From the NCBI GenBank assembly GCA_963082875.1, contig OY720103.1:6448001-6512000 (forward strand): a stretch of 64,000 bases of DNA, written 5' to 3'. This document shows positions 11,780-23,700 of the stretch, piece after piece. The notes beneath the pieces are model-generated. The model did no database searches, had not been told where the DNA came from, and was given only the letters and a program-made list of their open reading frames with translations. The position numbers and the translations under genes are program-made. Each line of letters begins with the position of its first letter. The stretch's first letter is position 1. The stretch is from Corella eumyota (Eukaryota; Chordata; Ascidiacea; Phlebobranchia; Corellidae).

Positions 11780-11989
11780 AGCTGCATAATACAAAACATA
11801 TTTACAAACCTTTGCATTGTTATATCTTGCAACTCTGAGTAATTCACCTCCTACAGAATCTTTACAACAATAAAGATCCAAGTAATCAAAAACTCCACAA
11901 CAAAAAAAATCCAAGTAAACAATTTTGTGCAAACAATCACATAGCTTTGTAATGTCATCAAGTGAGAGTTTATTATACCTTAGATCCAT
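11780..11989 (-). pseudogene. LRR-like exon of the NLR relic
   Basis: The frame opens with MDLRYNKLSLDDITKLCDCL and goes on with HKIVYLDFFCC, i.e. LxLxxNxL followed by a helix, the ribonuclease-inhibitor type LRR pattern of NLR proteins. The next unit is irregular and the frame then runs into low-complexity sequence. The exon lies between the helical region at 12.3-12.6 kb and the ZU5-like exon at 10.8 kb. Confidence 0.5.
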
Positions 11990-12119
11990 GTTTTTTTAAC
12001 TAATATTTAGTAATTTTGTGTGTATTATTAAAAGTACCTCCTTAAATTAACCAAAAATTTATAAAATATGCCAAACATTTATAAATTTTTTTTTAAATAT
12101 CTTATGTTGGATTTTTTCT

Positions 12120-12343
12120 TTATTATTGGAAGAACTTGGTGAGTAAACATTGTTAAACTGTCATCCTTAAATCTGGGATTACGTACATCTAAATTCACTG
12201 GTTTAATTGAAAGTTAAAGGACTTCAACGAGACTTGTGACATCATTGGGATAAATATTATCACCAATACTCATGTTTGTAGGTAAATGTTCAATAACCCA
12301 GTCTACAAGTTCTCTTCCCCATTTTTTTGTTAATACGCATGCT
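12120..12343 (-). pseudogene. LRR-proximal exon of the NLR relic
   Basis: After a TATTTAG acceptor the minus strand reads ACVLTKKWGRELVDWVIEHL, continues through one in-frame TAA, and then gives IKPVNLDVRNPRFKDDSLTM. Only the single stop interrupts roughly 70 codons of one frame, so the decay looks moderate. Confidence 0.45.
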
Positions 12344-12830
12344 CTAAATAATAACTGAAATAGTTAAATAAAAAATTTTCTTTGGTGCTAAATCAGTTTC
12401 TAAATCTAACATCTTCTTTACTTTCTTTGAGTTTTGTTCATTACACAAACCATAAAGAAATATGCATAAATTAAACTGAAAAGTTTTTGTTCTTAAATGC
12501 TTCATTAACCAGGTAAATCTAGATTCAAATTCATCCAGAGAAAGATACTGAATCATGCAAACTGAACAGAGAAATTCTTGCCAATCTAAATTTCATGTTT
12601 CATGTGTTCTACTCCTTTAAATAGGTTTTGTCTAGTTTTAGCATTTTTATTTTTCTCGAATCTCTTCCAGTGATTAACTTTTTCAGGTTAATAGTTTTTA
12701 AATACAATTTTTTGTTTCATTATTTCGTTGTAGGCTAGTTTGGTCAACTCTTCACTAATAGTCCGCCCAGATTTAAAGGTACATTGGATAAATGTCAACA
12801 TTTTACTTGTCATTGTTGTGGTTAAAAAAA

Positions 12831-13050
12831 TGCGGTTAGAAGTCTGATTGCTGGCATTGTTTTGTGCGTTGTTTTGATAAATTGCGTTGTTTGGCTTGTT
12901 AAATTGCATTGTTTATGGCCTGACCGGTAAAACGTCGTCATTTGCTGTAAATTTCTTGACGCCCGAACCAACTTTGAAGACGTGTCGGCTCGGTGAACTC
13001 GTATGAACTTAACCCGTTGGAAAGCGGTTAAGAATTAAGCGCTTGCCACA
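12831..13050 (+). mobile_element. 3' fragment of the same LTR family as the solo LTR
   Basis: This is closely similar to positions 6264-6484 of the solo LTR, including the CTTAACCCG and AGCGCTTGCCACA blocks at the end. Only the 3' part is present. It abuts the broken upstream side of the NLR relic, so its insertion or a later rearrangement may mark where that gene was cut. Confidence 0.75.
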
Positions 13051-13945
13051 GTTCGTTTGCATGCGTAACTAAATTAGAGTTAACATCTTAAACGAGTTAA
13101 TTTACATTACAGAAGTATTAATAAGTCATTCAACATATTTTAAATTAATTTTTATTTTTTTGAGGATAAAGATCTGTATTATGACGTCATGCGCCATAAA
13201 ATTATGACGTCATTTCAGATTTTAAAAAATCTGGTGGCACATTTGCCTTACATGAGTTCTGACGTGTTGTTCATATGGAGCGTGCGAAACTTATAAGAAA
13301 TCCCCAAAAAACATAAGAAATTGAGATGACTAATTAAGTGTTACACTATGTGACTACACTTACACTAACCAAACACACACTAAGTAATACAAATATTTAA
13401 CGGACTTCTGTATATAAACCTGCAAAAAAATTTCAACTTGAACCTGACAACCAAATAGTTAAACTTTGAACCACGTGACCTTTTCTTATTCTACGCAGAA
13501 AACACCGGCAACAATATGCTGATCACTTTTTCAGGTAAAGCGGAGTGCCGACATGGACCATTTTTTTCGACGGTGAGTTTTTTTTAACATTTGCGACTTA
13601 TCGGTGTGTAAGTTGTATTTTTTGATGACGTCACTTTACGTGACGTTTGATCCATCTTTAAAGTAATTAAGTTAAATTGTAATATGTAAACCCCTTATCC
13701 ACTTTAAAATAAATATCCATGATTTTATTGCATAACAATCAACACAAAATTACTCGGCACGATATTTATAAATATCCCCGTTTTAAACTCACTATTTGGC
13801 ATTTAATTGCACAATTAAGTTTTATTATAATAATAATCAAGCGCTGATTAAAAAAAAATAATTAATAAAAATTATGTAAAACAGTAAATTAAACGTTCTT
13901 ATAAGATTATAATCATTTGGAATAATAATTATGACGTCACATGCC
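13051..13945. other. Intergenic stretch with four ATGACGTCA-type sites
   Basis: No coding frame is seen. TGACGTCA palindromes or near matches occur at about 13182, 13205, 13626 and 13933, the consensus of CREB/ATF binding sites. A short ATG-led segment at 13551-13572 ends at a GTGAGT donor-like site and could be a tiny first exon on the plus strand. Neither role can be proven from sequence. Confidence 0.4.
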
Positions 13946-15122
13946 CCCATTGTTGCACCAGATATTCTTCTTTCTGTTTTAGCAATGATTGTCCACTTGT
14001 TGTTTGTGGGATGTTGTTTGTGGGATAAACAAGAGTTCCCACTTAAGGAAAAATAAATTAAACCAGAGTTTAATAAATTATTAAAATCTAAATATTTGGT
14101 TTGACTTACAAACTATTCTTGTTCGAGCCTCCCACCACATAAATCTTGCCATCTACAACTGAGGCACAACTTTTGACCATGTATTAGTAATAATGTTGTA
14201 TTTGATCACTGATGAAACTGCATCAATGATATTATGGGATCCACCTAAATTAAATTTTATTAATTAAAAACTCAAAAAATATTAAAATTTAACGTAACAC
14301 ATAAAATATTTTTATTTTGGGAAATTCAGGAAATACAAATAAATTTTAAGACAAATTAAAATCAATTATGCATATTTAAACCAACAATGTTTTTTTAATT
14401 AAACATATTTACTTAATTTCTAACTAAATACAGATCATACTAAAATAAACAAACATTGCACAATATTAAAATTAACTAATAATACTGAACAGTAACAAAT
14501 ATGTGATCGTTCAAAACTACAGCTGCTTGATCATTTACACCATATTCCATTGGAGAAATAAGAGACCACTTTTGTTCACCAAAATCAAAACATTCTGATG
14601 AGCTTAATCTTTTATGTTTATCATTACGTCCCCCGATTGCAAATAATTTACCTGGACATTAATATTTATCTGAAACAATTTTTTAAAAATTATATATTTA
14701 ACTAATTATTTAATTTAAATTACTTTTTATTGTAAAAGCTTTCTTTTTCCACAAAGCTAATATTTAATGTAAAATAATTTTACTTTTGTTAAATTCTTAA
14801 AACATTTTACTTAATTAATCTTAATTTTATTCAACATTTTTTATGCTAATAATTTAAAAAAATAATATTTTTGTAAATTGTATTGGGTTTAACATTGAAA
14901 CTCAACCTCTTGCAGCAAGTAATACATGTTGTTTTCGTGGAACAATCATGTCTGGAATATTTCCTCTTCTATTTATCCTCACATCCAAGAATTCCCCACT
15001 TGATAAAATTTCATATTTTTTTAACATTAAAATACCCTTTTCACCCCAACCTTAGCTTTTTAAACTCTGGCAAAATCTAAATTGGTCTAAATTAGTGTTA
15101 TAAAACAATTATATATATATAT

Positions 15123-17275
15123 TAGGGATGGGCCAAAATTAAAATTACTCCGAGTAATTAAAAATAAGATTCAATCGAGTCCGAGTACTCAGCTATGATG
15201 TCATCGATTTAAATGCCAATAAGCGTAAGCCGAAGTAAACTGAGCAATTCAAGTTTAAGAAAGCTATTTTACTAATCATTTTTATTACAACTCAACACGA
15301 AATCAAATTATTTGCAATTAATTTAATTAATGGAAATGAATTAATTTAATAGCAATAACCAACTTTTTCCAAATTTATGTGTAAAAATGTTAACATTTCC
15401 ACATGCTTCGACTTCAAACGATTTCGCAGTGGCGAAACTACAACACCAGACGAACTAAATAGGCGCTCAGATGAAACTCTTGTAGGAGGGCAAGCACAAA
15501 ACAAAATGGCCAAGTAAAACAACGCAGGGCGCTCATTTCGATGCTTCGCCCAAAATTCCAATGGACATTTGGTAGATTTAATACGCGGAGATGCCATATA
15601 TTGAGCAACGTGACTTTTTATGTGCTGCTCGTATGATGTATCTATCATTGCTTGTGATTGTGACAACTGTTCAACTTCATACGTACAGTCAAATACGATG
15701 CTATCAATATTTTCATCGCAAGATGATGATGGCTCGCTTGAATCATCGATGCCGTCACTAGTAGTATGATGTTTAATGGCGGCCTGTTAATCGGGTTTTT
15801 TATAAGTAGTATTTCTTTACCATCTGCACACCACGATGTTTTTATTCGTGGATCTAATACTGAAGCCATCGCACAAGTGTCGTAAATAATGTCGTTGTAA
15901 AAATATGCTTCACGGGGTTGCCTTTGGCCTTGTTTAGGTACTAAAAATCTGTGTTCTATTTTCTTGTTTAAAACGGCTAAAAAACTAGCAGTTCCAAATG
16001 GTTCGTTGTTATTACTTTGGATTGTAAAACCATTATTTTTTAAGTTCTTTTGTAATGGCAGCACTTTCGCGATTGTTGCTTTTGCATTGCTTAATTAAAG
16101 GGTAGCTGATTCAAATATCTTTAGGACGACTACCAGAGACTCCGCTATTTTCCACTGTGTGTATGATAAGGCCTTGCAAACCCCATAAGTTAAATGTATG
16201 TAATTAATTGCTACTTTTTGTTCAATGATCCTCTCCAGCATATGATAGGTGGAGTTCCACCTGGTGGGAACCTCTTGAATGAGCTTGTGCAAATTTAACT
16301 CCCCAGATAAATTCTTGATTGCGAATTTCGTTTAAAATATTTTCTGAGGTGTGCGAGCCTTCCAGTTCGTTGCAAGCCAACACGTAAGAAAAGCGACAAA
16401 GGTTTCTTTTCACCCAAGAAACAAAATTGACACTCATGTAGGCTAAATTTTGCAGACTGGTCCATATATCCGTTGTTGCACTGGTCGATCCTACTTTATT
16501 GTTCAAGTTAGCCATGATTTTTTGTTTAACTTGATTATAAATTTGTGGTAGGGCTTGCTTTGTAGTATATTTTTGTGATGGAATGTTATACTAAGGTTGA
16601 ATCTCATTCATTAATCGCTGAAATCCTACGTTTTCTACGCTAGAAAGTGGTAAAAAATCGATGGCGATCATCTCACAAATACGTTTGGTAATGGCTTGCG
16701 TCAGTGAATGGTTGGGCAAAAAACTTTGCTTTTTAGTTGAAACATCATTGATTGTAGGCTGAGATTTTCTTTTTTTAGCAAATATTTCCGTACTGGGTGA
16801 TGCCTGTTCTTGTTCGCTAGTCTTGTTTTTTACACCAATATTATGGCGTGATAAAAGATGTTTTATTAACGAACTCGTTGTAAAATTAGCATTGCTTTTA
16901 CCGTGGCTAATACGGAAATTGCACAAACTGCAAATAGCCTTACAAATATCGAAAGAATTCATACGCATGATGTTTTTGATGACATTTTTAAATGAATATA
17001 AAAGCAGCACACTGTTACTCCTGTATTATAAGCTTCATATTGTTGCGCAATTATTGCACAATTACAATAAACGTTGCTACGGCAACGAAAGCAGACATGT
17101 CCAGACAAGTTTAATATCTCAAAAAAATGAAATACCGTCTCTCTTATAATTGTTACAATTGATTAAAAACACATGCGTGAGATTCGGCAACCGAGTCCAA
17201 AAAAAATATTCGACGAACCCGAATCCTAAAAAACTCAATACTCGGGTCGAGTACTCGAATTCGACTCGGCCCATA
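15123..17275 (-). mobile_element. hAT-superfamily DNA transposon
   Basis: The left end begins TAGGGATGGGCC and the right end closes with CGACTCGGCCCA, so the terminal repeats are imperfect but recognisable, with CCGAGTACTCAG-like subterminal motifs on both sides. The insertion lies in an AT dinucleotide run, which hides the expected 8-bp target duplication. The transposase gene is read from right to left. The element sits in an intron of the Kelch gene relic and has the same orientation as that gene. Confidence 0.85.
15346..17010 (-). pseudogene. hAT transposase (ZBED-like), broken
   Basis: In order on the minus strand: a BED-type zinc finger (ICSLCNFRISHGK, later HLLSRH) near 16930-16850; ATTDIWTSLQ of the RNase H-like catalytic fold near 16480; VPTRWNSTYHMLER near 16270; VLDPRIKTSW near 15860; and a C-terminal hATC dimerisation domain (FWAKHRNERPALFYLA, RVSSERLFSSSG, RNRLKSKHVE) at 15600-15380. 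The catalytic core is split by a stop between the finger and the TTDIWTS block and by at least two frame changes (near 16250 and near 15700). The element is therefore non-functional but not very old. Confidence 0.85.
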
Positions 17276-17310
17276 TATATATATATATATATGTATATAT
17301 ATGTATATAG
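17273..17310. repeat. AT-dinucleotide microsatellite
   Basis: A run of AT repeats follows the right end of the hAT element; the left end abuts a shorter AT run at 15110-15121. The element thus appears to have inserted into a simple repeat. Confidence 0.8.
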
Positions 17311-18173
17311 CGTATAGTGTTTATATTATATCTTTATAAAACAACACAGGTTTAAATACAATAAACAAATAGTTTTAACCAACTTAAAGTTAATACCATT
17401 TAAAGTAGCTGATGATGCCCAACACCGATCTTGTTTCTTTCAACTTTCCATTGTGGATCTACATCATCTAACCTTAAACTCTCAACAGAGGAATTATCCT
17501 CCCCTCCCATGATGAAAACATGTTTGTTCACAACAGCAGATGAAGCTCCCAACCTTTCTTCATTTAATTTCTAAAAATATATTTTGTTCAAGTAAACATT
17601 AAACAATTAGAACACTGTATCTAATAATGCTTTAACATAAATAAACCTATTTTTACTATACCATTTTTTAGCCATTAAATATAGTTACAAAAAACAACTT
17701 ACATACTTGTTTAAGTTAACTCTGCCCACCTTTTGCTTTCTTATAAAATATAGAAAACTTACTGGCATTTGAGTCCATTGTTGTGTAACAGAGTTAAACA
17801 AAACAACATTTGTGCTATTATTATAATCTCCCATTATAGGCAACTTTGTTGGAACTAAACAAATTAATTGTTGAGTTAAAATAATTCAACAAAACACATT
17901 TAACAAACATATTAAATTTCAACAATAAAATTTTGACACTTACCTATTTTCTTGTCTTTTATCTATAAAATAAAAAATATCAGTTATAAATAAACTTACA
18001 TTAATTCACTTCCAGAAAATCCATTTTTAATTAAATAGTTTTGCAAAAAAGCAACCAAATTGTTAAACAACTTATTTTTTATGCCAAAATATTAAAAAAA
18101 TTTATGATAAACACTTTGATTTTCAGTCACAATTTCAATAAGAAACGGTCCCCCTTGTACGATATTAATAAAT

Positions 18174-18459
18174 AATCACCACACGGCACTTACCAATCAC
18201 CACACGTCACTTACTGACCACCACGGGGCGCTTAGTAATCACTACATGCCACCTACCAAACATTAACCACCGTTTACTAAACACCACACACCATCTACTA
18301 ATCACCACACACCATTAACTAATCACCACACGGCACTTACTAATCACTACACACCACTTACTAATCACCGCACACCACTTACTAATTGATCACCACACAT
18401 CATCTACTTATTACCACACACCGCATACTAATCACCAAACACCATTTCTTATTCACTTG
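18174..18459 (-). repeat. 21-bp minisatellite, left array
   Basis: About 13 units of AATCACCACACGGCACTTACT type are seen on the plus strand, the reverse complement of the large array at 23871-24970. Units vary in the same 6-7 bases as in the right array (GGCACTT versus CACCATC). The array is shorter and more degenerate than the right one. Confidence 0.9.
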
Positions 18460-18755
18460 TTACAGCATTTTTTACGTTTTACCATCGGAACAGCTTGCTT
18501 ACCATCTTAAAACAAAGACTTTATGCTTATGTGTTATTAAGTTAAGTTGTGATTGACTCTAATTTAGTGACGCACAACACTTAAGTACCCCTGGCCTTTT
18601 AGTTAATAACTCGAGCTCTGGTTGGATGTGGACGAATGAGATTCTAAACATAGAAGAAGACTTCACCCGCAACACTTTTCCAACAAATCAACTTTGTCTT
18701 CCCATGGCAAAAATAAGTAAGCTTTTGAAGTTAGATTTGGGTACAAATTAATAAC
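18460..18755. other. Unassigned stretch between minisatellite and macrosatellite
   Basis: A short open stretch at about 18612-18716 reads MWTNEILNIEEDFTRNTF on the plus strand and ends at a GTAAGC donor-like site. It might be an exon relic. Otherwise the stretch is AT-rich. Confidence 0.3.
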
Positions 18756-19610
18756 TAGATTTATTTGATAAATAAAATATGGTTCGAAATTATTTGATTA
18801 TTTATACCATAAATTTTTAAAGATAAAAGAGATATGCATAAACCTTAACTAAGAATATTACATGTTTTTTGATATTTGAGTTTTAATAAACAAACAGCAT
18901 TTAAATAAAAAAATCAAACATATTACATTTTTTAAATAAAATTTTAAATTACTAATATTATGATAAACATAAGACAAAAGTTTCAATGCTTAATATCAAT
19001 TATTAATTTTTATTAAATAAACAAGCATTTAAATAAAATAAACAAACGAAAATTTATTTTTTAACTCATTTTCAAGTTATTGATATCATGATAAACAATT
19101 AACCAAGATTTCAAAAGTTAATAACAACCTTTAAATTTTAATAAATAAACACCTATTAATTAGTAATTAGTGACAAAAATAAAAATTTTAATTCATTTTT
19201 GAGTAATTAATATCATGATATACAACTGACCAAGAGTTGAAAAATAAATAACAACCTTTAAATTTTAATAAACCAACACTCATTAATTAGTAATAAAAAT
19301 TCTAATTTTAATTCATTTTTGAGTTACTATTATCATGATATACAATTGACCAAGATTTTAAAAGTTAATAACGATTTTTAAATTTTAATAAATAAACAAG
19401 CAATTAGCAATTAGTGGTAATTAAATTTTGTAAATAGGAGGCCTGAAACGCATTATAATATTATACAACATACTAAAATTTCAGACTTTTAAACTCTAAG
19501 CAACAAAAGTTATCTTCTTCCAAAATTGGGACTAGTAAGAATTAAAATAATAAATACACTGACAATAACAATATGTTTCGAAATCTAAGGTTTCGAACCA
19601 TAATAAAGTC
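18756..19610 (+). repeat. Macrosatellite unit, isolated copy
   Basis: It begins with the ACTAGATTTATTTGATAAAT anchor, contains several subunits of roughly 110-130 bp (ATTAGTAATTAGTGA, TTTTAATTCATTTTTGAGTT), and closes with GTAAATAGGAGG and a near-palindromic TTCGAAATCT motif at about 19577. Order and orientation match the large array at 34.4-42.9 kb. Confidence 0.8.
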
Positions 19611-20134
19611 GACGCAAAAATTTAAAAAGTTGGTGTTAATTTTGGCTTGATCTAATGAAAACCTTCTAAAAATTTCAGCTTTAAAACCCAACTAATATTG
19701 ATTTTATAGCCACGTACACAAATTCCACGTCAGGTTTAAATGAAAATCGGGATCACCTAAACTGTCCGGTCCTAGAGAAAACAAAGTTCCGTTCACAGTG
19801 GGAGCGTTAGGCAGTACGCTTGTTGATAAACAATAGTCGTCAGACAAGACCTATTGTTTTAAGTTTGCGACTTTACTGAACAACGACGGTTGTTTTACCT
19901 CTGCAGACATTATCTTAGTCTTTAAATATATATACCCTTACCCATGGGCGTCGATTCTTGAGGGGTGCCAAAAAATAGTAAAATCTTCGCTAAAAAAGCG
20001 CTTTATAGGGCTTGTATTAGGTTTAAAAGATAGTCTTAAAAAAAAAAAATTTAAATAGGACTTAAAACAGATACCAATTCGTTTATATATTTGACTTAAA
20101 GAAAAAACAGTGTAATGTAGATGTACTTAACTTA
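19611..20134. other. Stretch without a recognisable gene
   Basis: There is moderately GC-richer DNA near 19720-19900 (GTTCCGTTCACAGTGGGAGC), but no open frame, repeat match or RNA gene was found. It may be part of the 5' region of the MULE element. Confidence 0.4.
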
Positions 20135-20642
20135 AGGTGGGCTCTAAACCGTTTATGCGTTAAGAGTTACTTAATGCAGGTAATTTTTTCGTTAAAATTT
20201 AACTTTTAAGTTGTTTTTAGAAAATCGTTATCGGACCTGTTAACCCTTGCTTCAATGTGCTTTTGTTAATATTAGTTTGTTAATTTAATATTTTTACAAG
20301 TAAACCCATGGTAATACAGGAATATATTTACCGTTTATCGGGTCGCAATTTTAAAGCGATGTTTGTAAGTATGTAACTACCATCTGCCCGCCATTATTTA
20401 GGCAATATGCCAATTATGAAATATTTTTTTAAACCTGCGTTCGTTTAGATAAAATATCAAAACTTTTTTTAAAAAAATGGGTCGTTTCTTTGTTTGTTTT
20501 AATTAAATTTTAACGTTAACGGCTATCGGTAACTTCCGTTACAGTTCGTTTAGTTTAACTAATTAACGTTAACGAAGTTAGTGTATTGGGTAACGAATTA
20601 CCTTTTAACGAAGTTACTTTTTTCGGTTAACTGTGCCCACCT
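20135..20642 (+). mobile_element. MITE (non-autonomous DNA transposon)
   Basis: A 508-bp element with imperfect terminal inverted repeats: the left end is AGGTGGGCTCTAAACCG and the right end, reversed, AGGTGGGCACAGTTAACCG. A second copy lies inverted at 53870-54594. No coding sequence is present. It sits just upstream of the PHD-OTU-MULE gene and so probably inserted into that element. Confidence 0.75.
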
Positions 20643-20707
20643 ATGTTAAACACATTTAGTAATAAAACCTCTTACGTTAAGCCAATACAAAGAAAAAAAA
20701 CTGTTGT

Positions 20708-23700
20708 TCTTTTTTTAGGAACTGTAATAATGAGCAAAATTAAAAAATCTAACAAGTGGCCTTGTGGCACATGTGTTCTTCCATGTAATACATCTGATAT
20801 GTGAAGTTTGTGCATTTTGTGGTTTCATTCAAATTGTGTAAAACTGTCAAAAAATGATTTTTTGACCTTAAAAGAATTAAAAGGGATAGCTAACATTTGC
20901 CCATCTTGTTCACTTATGCCAGACGAAAAAAAGTTTAATTTTTGTTCCTCGTTAATGCGCTTGGGGGAGGTAATTTTGGATTTCCGAATATTTGGCTAAT
21001 ATCTTTAACTTTTAGTAAAATACATTATAATACGTACTAATTTTATTTTAGGCGGCTAAAGGAGGCTTTATAAATCTTCAGAAATGTGCCCTTAGGGAAA
21101 AAATTTTACTTACGGTGACGGGCCAGGCAGAATTTCGAAAATTGCCAAAATTGTTTGATTTAGATCATTTGGAATGCGACATGTACTCACAAAATTTGCC
21201 CAAAACCTTCAATATGTTTTCTGACAAAGTACCACTTAGAACCCTTGGGGAGGGAAATTGTTTGTTCAATGCAGTTTCAACGATTTTAGTCGGGTCGCAG
21301 GCAATGGCGATGGAACTAAGGACGAGAACCTGTATAGAAATGGCCTTAAATGACAAAAAATTTATGAATCATCCCTATTTTGGTGATTTTATTTTTGTGT
21401 CGAATGACTGACATGGATGCGATGTATTGTGCACAAACGAGTGAGTTTTCTTCGGCCTGGACTATGTTAGCTCTTAGCCGAGTTATTTTGCGTCCTATAG
21501 TTAGTATTTATCCTCCGTGCAATGGACTTCAGGACAAAACTATACAAATTTTAAGCAAAAAAATTCAAGAAACATATTATAACCAAAACGAACCATTGTT
21601 CATTATGTGAACCAAAATGGGGTCGGATTCAAAAACCAAAACATGGTCACCAAACCATTTTGTACCATTAATTCCAAATTTAATTTTAAATTCCACTACC
21701 AATGAGAACAAGTACAGGAGTTTCGAAGACTATTTAAAAGCTTGCTTGCCCAGTGATTGGGACACAACTTCAAGTATAAGGCATGAACTTCTATCGAAAA
21801 ACACATGGGATTCCAATGGAAGTAATTATATATCTGACAACTACAACAATAGTAATGCACCATCCGAAAGTTATTCTGAAAAAATGTTTTCTGCTACGAA
21901 TGTTACTAATAAATTACAAGAAAATTGCTCAACCCAAAAGGAAAAAAATCCAAATAATTCTATTACCAAATCACCAAAACGACTTTACCTAAAAAAAAAT
22001 TTTTGGATACTACTACAGTTTATAAATTTTTAATGTCAACCGATGCTCCATTTACAGAAATACCAGACGGAGACAAATCGAATTGCTATTTTTTATGTAA
22101 CAACGAAGACAATGGGAAAAGAAAATTAATTGGACAAAAAAATGCATATCCAGACGATTGTGGAGTTTGGGATTGGAGTAAAGGAAAAACGACGATATCT
22201 TACTTTATTAATCAAGATGAAATGCTTCAAATGGTTTATTTGAAAAAGGATACCTTCTGTCATCAGAAAAGGGTTGCTGGAATAAAAAAATTTTTACCAA
22301 TAATGCCGCAACCAAAGAAAGTTTTAAAATTACATCGATATTACGCAATCTTGAAAAGAAATTTAAATTTCAAAAAAAGAGTTACAGGAATTAACGAAAA
22401 TGATTTACCCCCAAAGTTGTTTTAATAGAATATTGTGGTTTTCAACCCGATATAACATCATCGCATGGAAACCAGAAACAGGGCATTTCTGAATTTGTTA
22501 GAACTAAGCCGAAGATCTTGGAAAAAATTAAAGAGCAGGTAAAGCATAATAAACCGACAAGACAAATATATGTCGACATGAAAAATGAACATTCAATGAA
22601 TTCTCCCCGAGATTTTTGCCAAATAAGAAATGTTCGCCACAATTTAAAAGAACCCCATACCAAATATCAAAATGTTGCTGACGAATTTACAGAAATTTTT
22701 TCGATGGTTAGTAAACAACATCCCTTGGTCAAAGAAATTATTCATAATGACCGAAGTACGCCGCCGTCAATAATATTGTTTACCGCTGAGCAATATTTAA
22801 TGTTAAAAAGCTTTATTACATAAAATTAAAAAGAAGGTGTAATTGGCGTCGATCGCACTTTCAACGTAGGTAAATGTTTTTTGTACCACTATCATAGTTT
22901 TTAAAAATCACAAAGTCTTCCATAAAGAAATTGGAGAGCATCCAATCTTTATTGGTCCAATATATTTACATTGGGACGGCTCATGCAAATCATATTGCTC
23001 GTTTTTTTCTCATATTAAAATCAAGTTGCAATTGGATGGTGTTCCTTTAAATTTTAAAATTGGAAGCGACGACGAGGCTGCACTTACCAAAGCTTTGAAT
23101 CTGTGTTTTAACGATGCTACAAGATTATTATGTATAAAACATATTAAAGAAAATGTTCAGCATTATATGCAGGACATGGTTGGCGTGAAAAAAATTGAAA
23201 TGAAAAAAATAATGTCCGAGATTTTTGGTCGAAATGGTTTAGTATCCGCAGACACCACTATTGAATTTGCGCATTTGGCAAATCAATCACAAAACAACCT
23301 TCATACATATCCCAAATTTGGACAATATTTTAAAAACTTAAAATTCTTAAACATGTAAACAAACCTCAACGAGAAAAAAAATTTGGCTTTTGGACCAACA
23401 ACAATTGCGAAAGCATTAACAACATAATAAAACTAGAAATTGACTGGAAACCACAGGCGACCCCAAATCTAATCAAAAAACTTAATGTTATTATAAACAC
23501 ACAACTAATCGATTTAAAAGGTGCTTTTCATGGAACAGGGAATTATGTTTTGCATGACAATTTTAGAATTTTTTTAAAGACTGCAAAACAATGGAGTAAC
23601 ATGAGCACTTTGGACAAAGAGGAACAATTTCAAAAATTTTTAAAAAAATCACCAAATCAACCTGGAATTGTACTAAATAAAAATGGAAACTTGATCATAC

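Larger units (their letters stand above)
10783..12815 (-). pseudogene. Relic of an NLR-type gene (NACHT-associated helices, LRR, ZU5-like)
   Basis: Read on the minus strand, coding segments occur in the order expected for an NLR receptor. At 12815-12690 lies a winged-helix-like part with ELTKLAYNEIMKQKIVF. At 12617-12344 lies a second helical part with LDWQEFLCSVC and FNLCIFLYGLCNEQ, recalling the HLTFQEFLAA and FLCGL motifs of vertebrate NLRs. LRR-like exons follow at 12343-12120 and 11989-11780, and a ZU5-like exon at 10924-10783. Decay shows as an in-frame stop after the FKNY block, a frame change before LDWQEF, a stop in the exon at 12343, and another in the ZU5-like exon. The nucleotide-binding part is absent; the upstream side is interrupted by an LTR fragment. 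NLRs are cytosolic pattern sensors. The family call rests on motif resemblance only. Confidence 0.55.
13950..17860 (-). pseudogene. Kelch-repeat gene, broken, carrying an hAT insertion
   Basis: Five Kelch-type exons are visible on the minus strand: 17855-17767 (NNSTNVVLFNSVTQQWTQMP), 17569-17396 (GASSAVVNKHVFIMGGEDNS), 14654-14495 (GKLFAIGGRND, EQKWSLISPMEYG), 14246-14112 (NIITNTWSK, VVDGKIYVVGGSN) and about 14060-13950 (NNKWTIIAKTERRISGA). GG doublets and a conserved Trp mark successive blades of a beta-propeller. Several exon edges fit GT..AG sites. The 14246 exon has lost the piece between Trp and SCASVVDG and changes frame there. No BTB or BACK domain is seen upstream in the window. KLHL proteins are usually substrate adaptors for CUL3 ligases; whether this was one is inference. 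Confidence 0.68.

Noticed and set aside
16823-17149. 108-residue plus-strand frame
   Set aside because: Antisense of the zinc-finger part of the hAT transposase and its terminal region.
18174-18459. Regular spacing suggested a CRISPR array
   Set aside because: Adjacent units have no unique spacers and the window is eukaryotic; this is a plain minisatellite.
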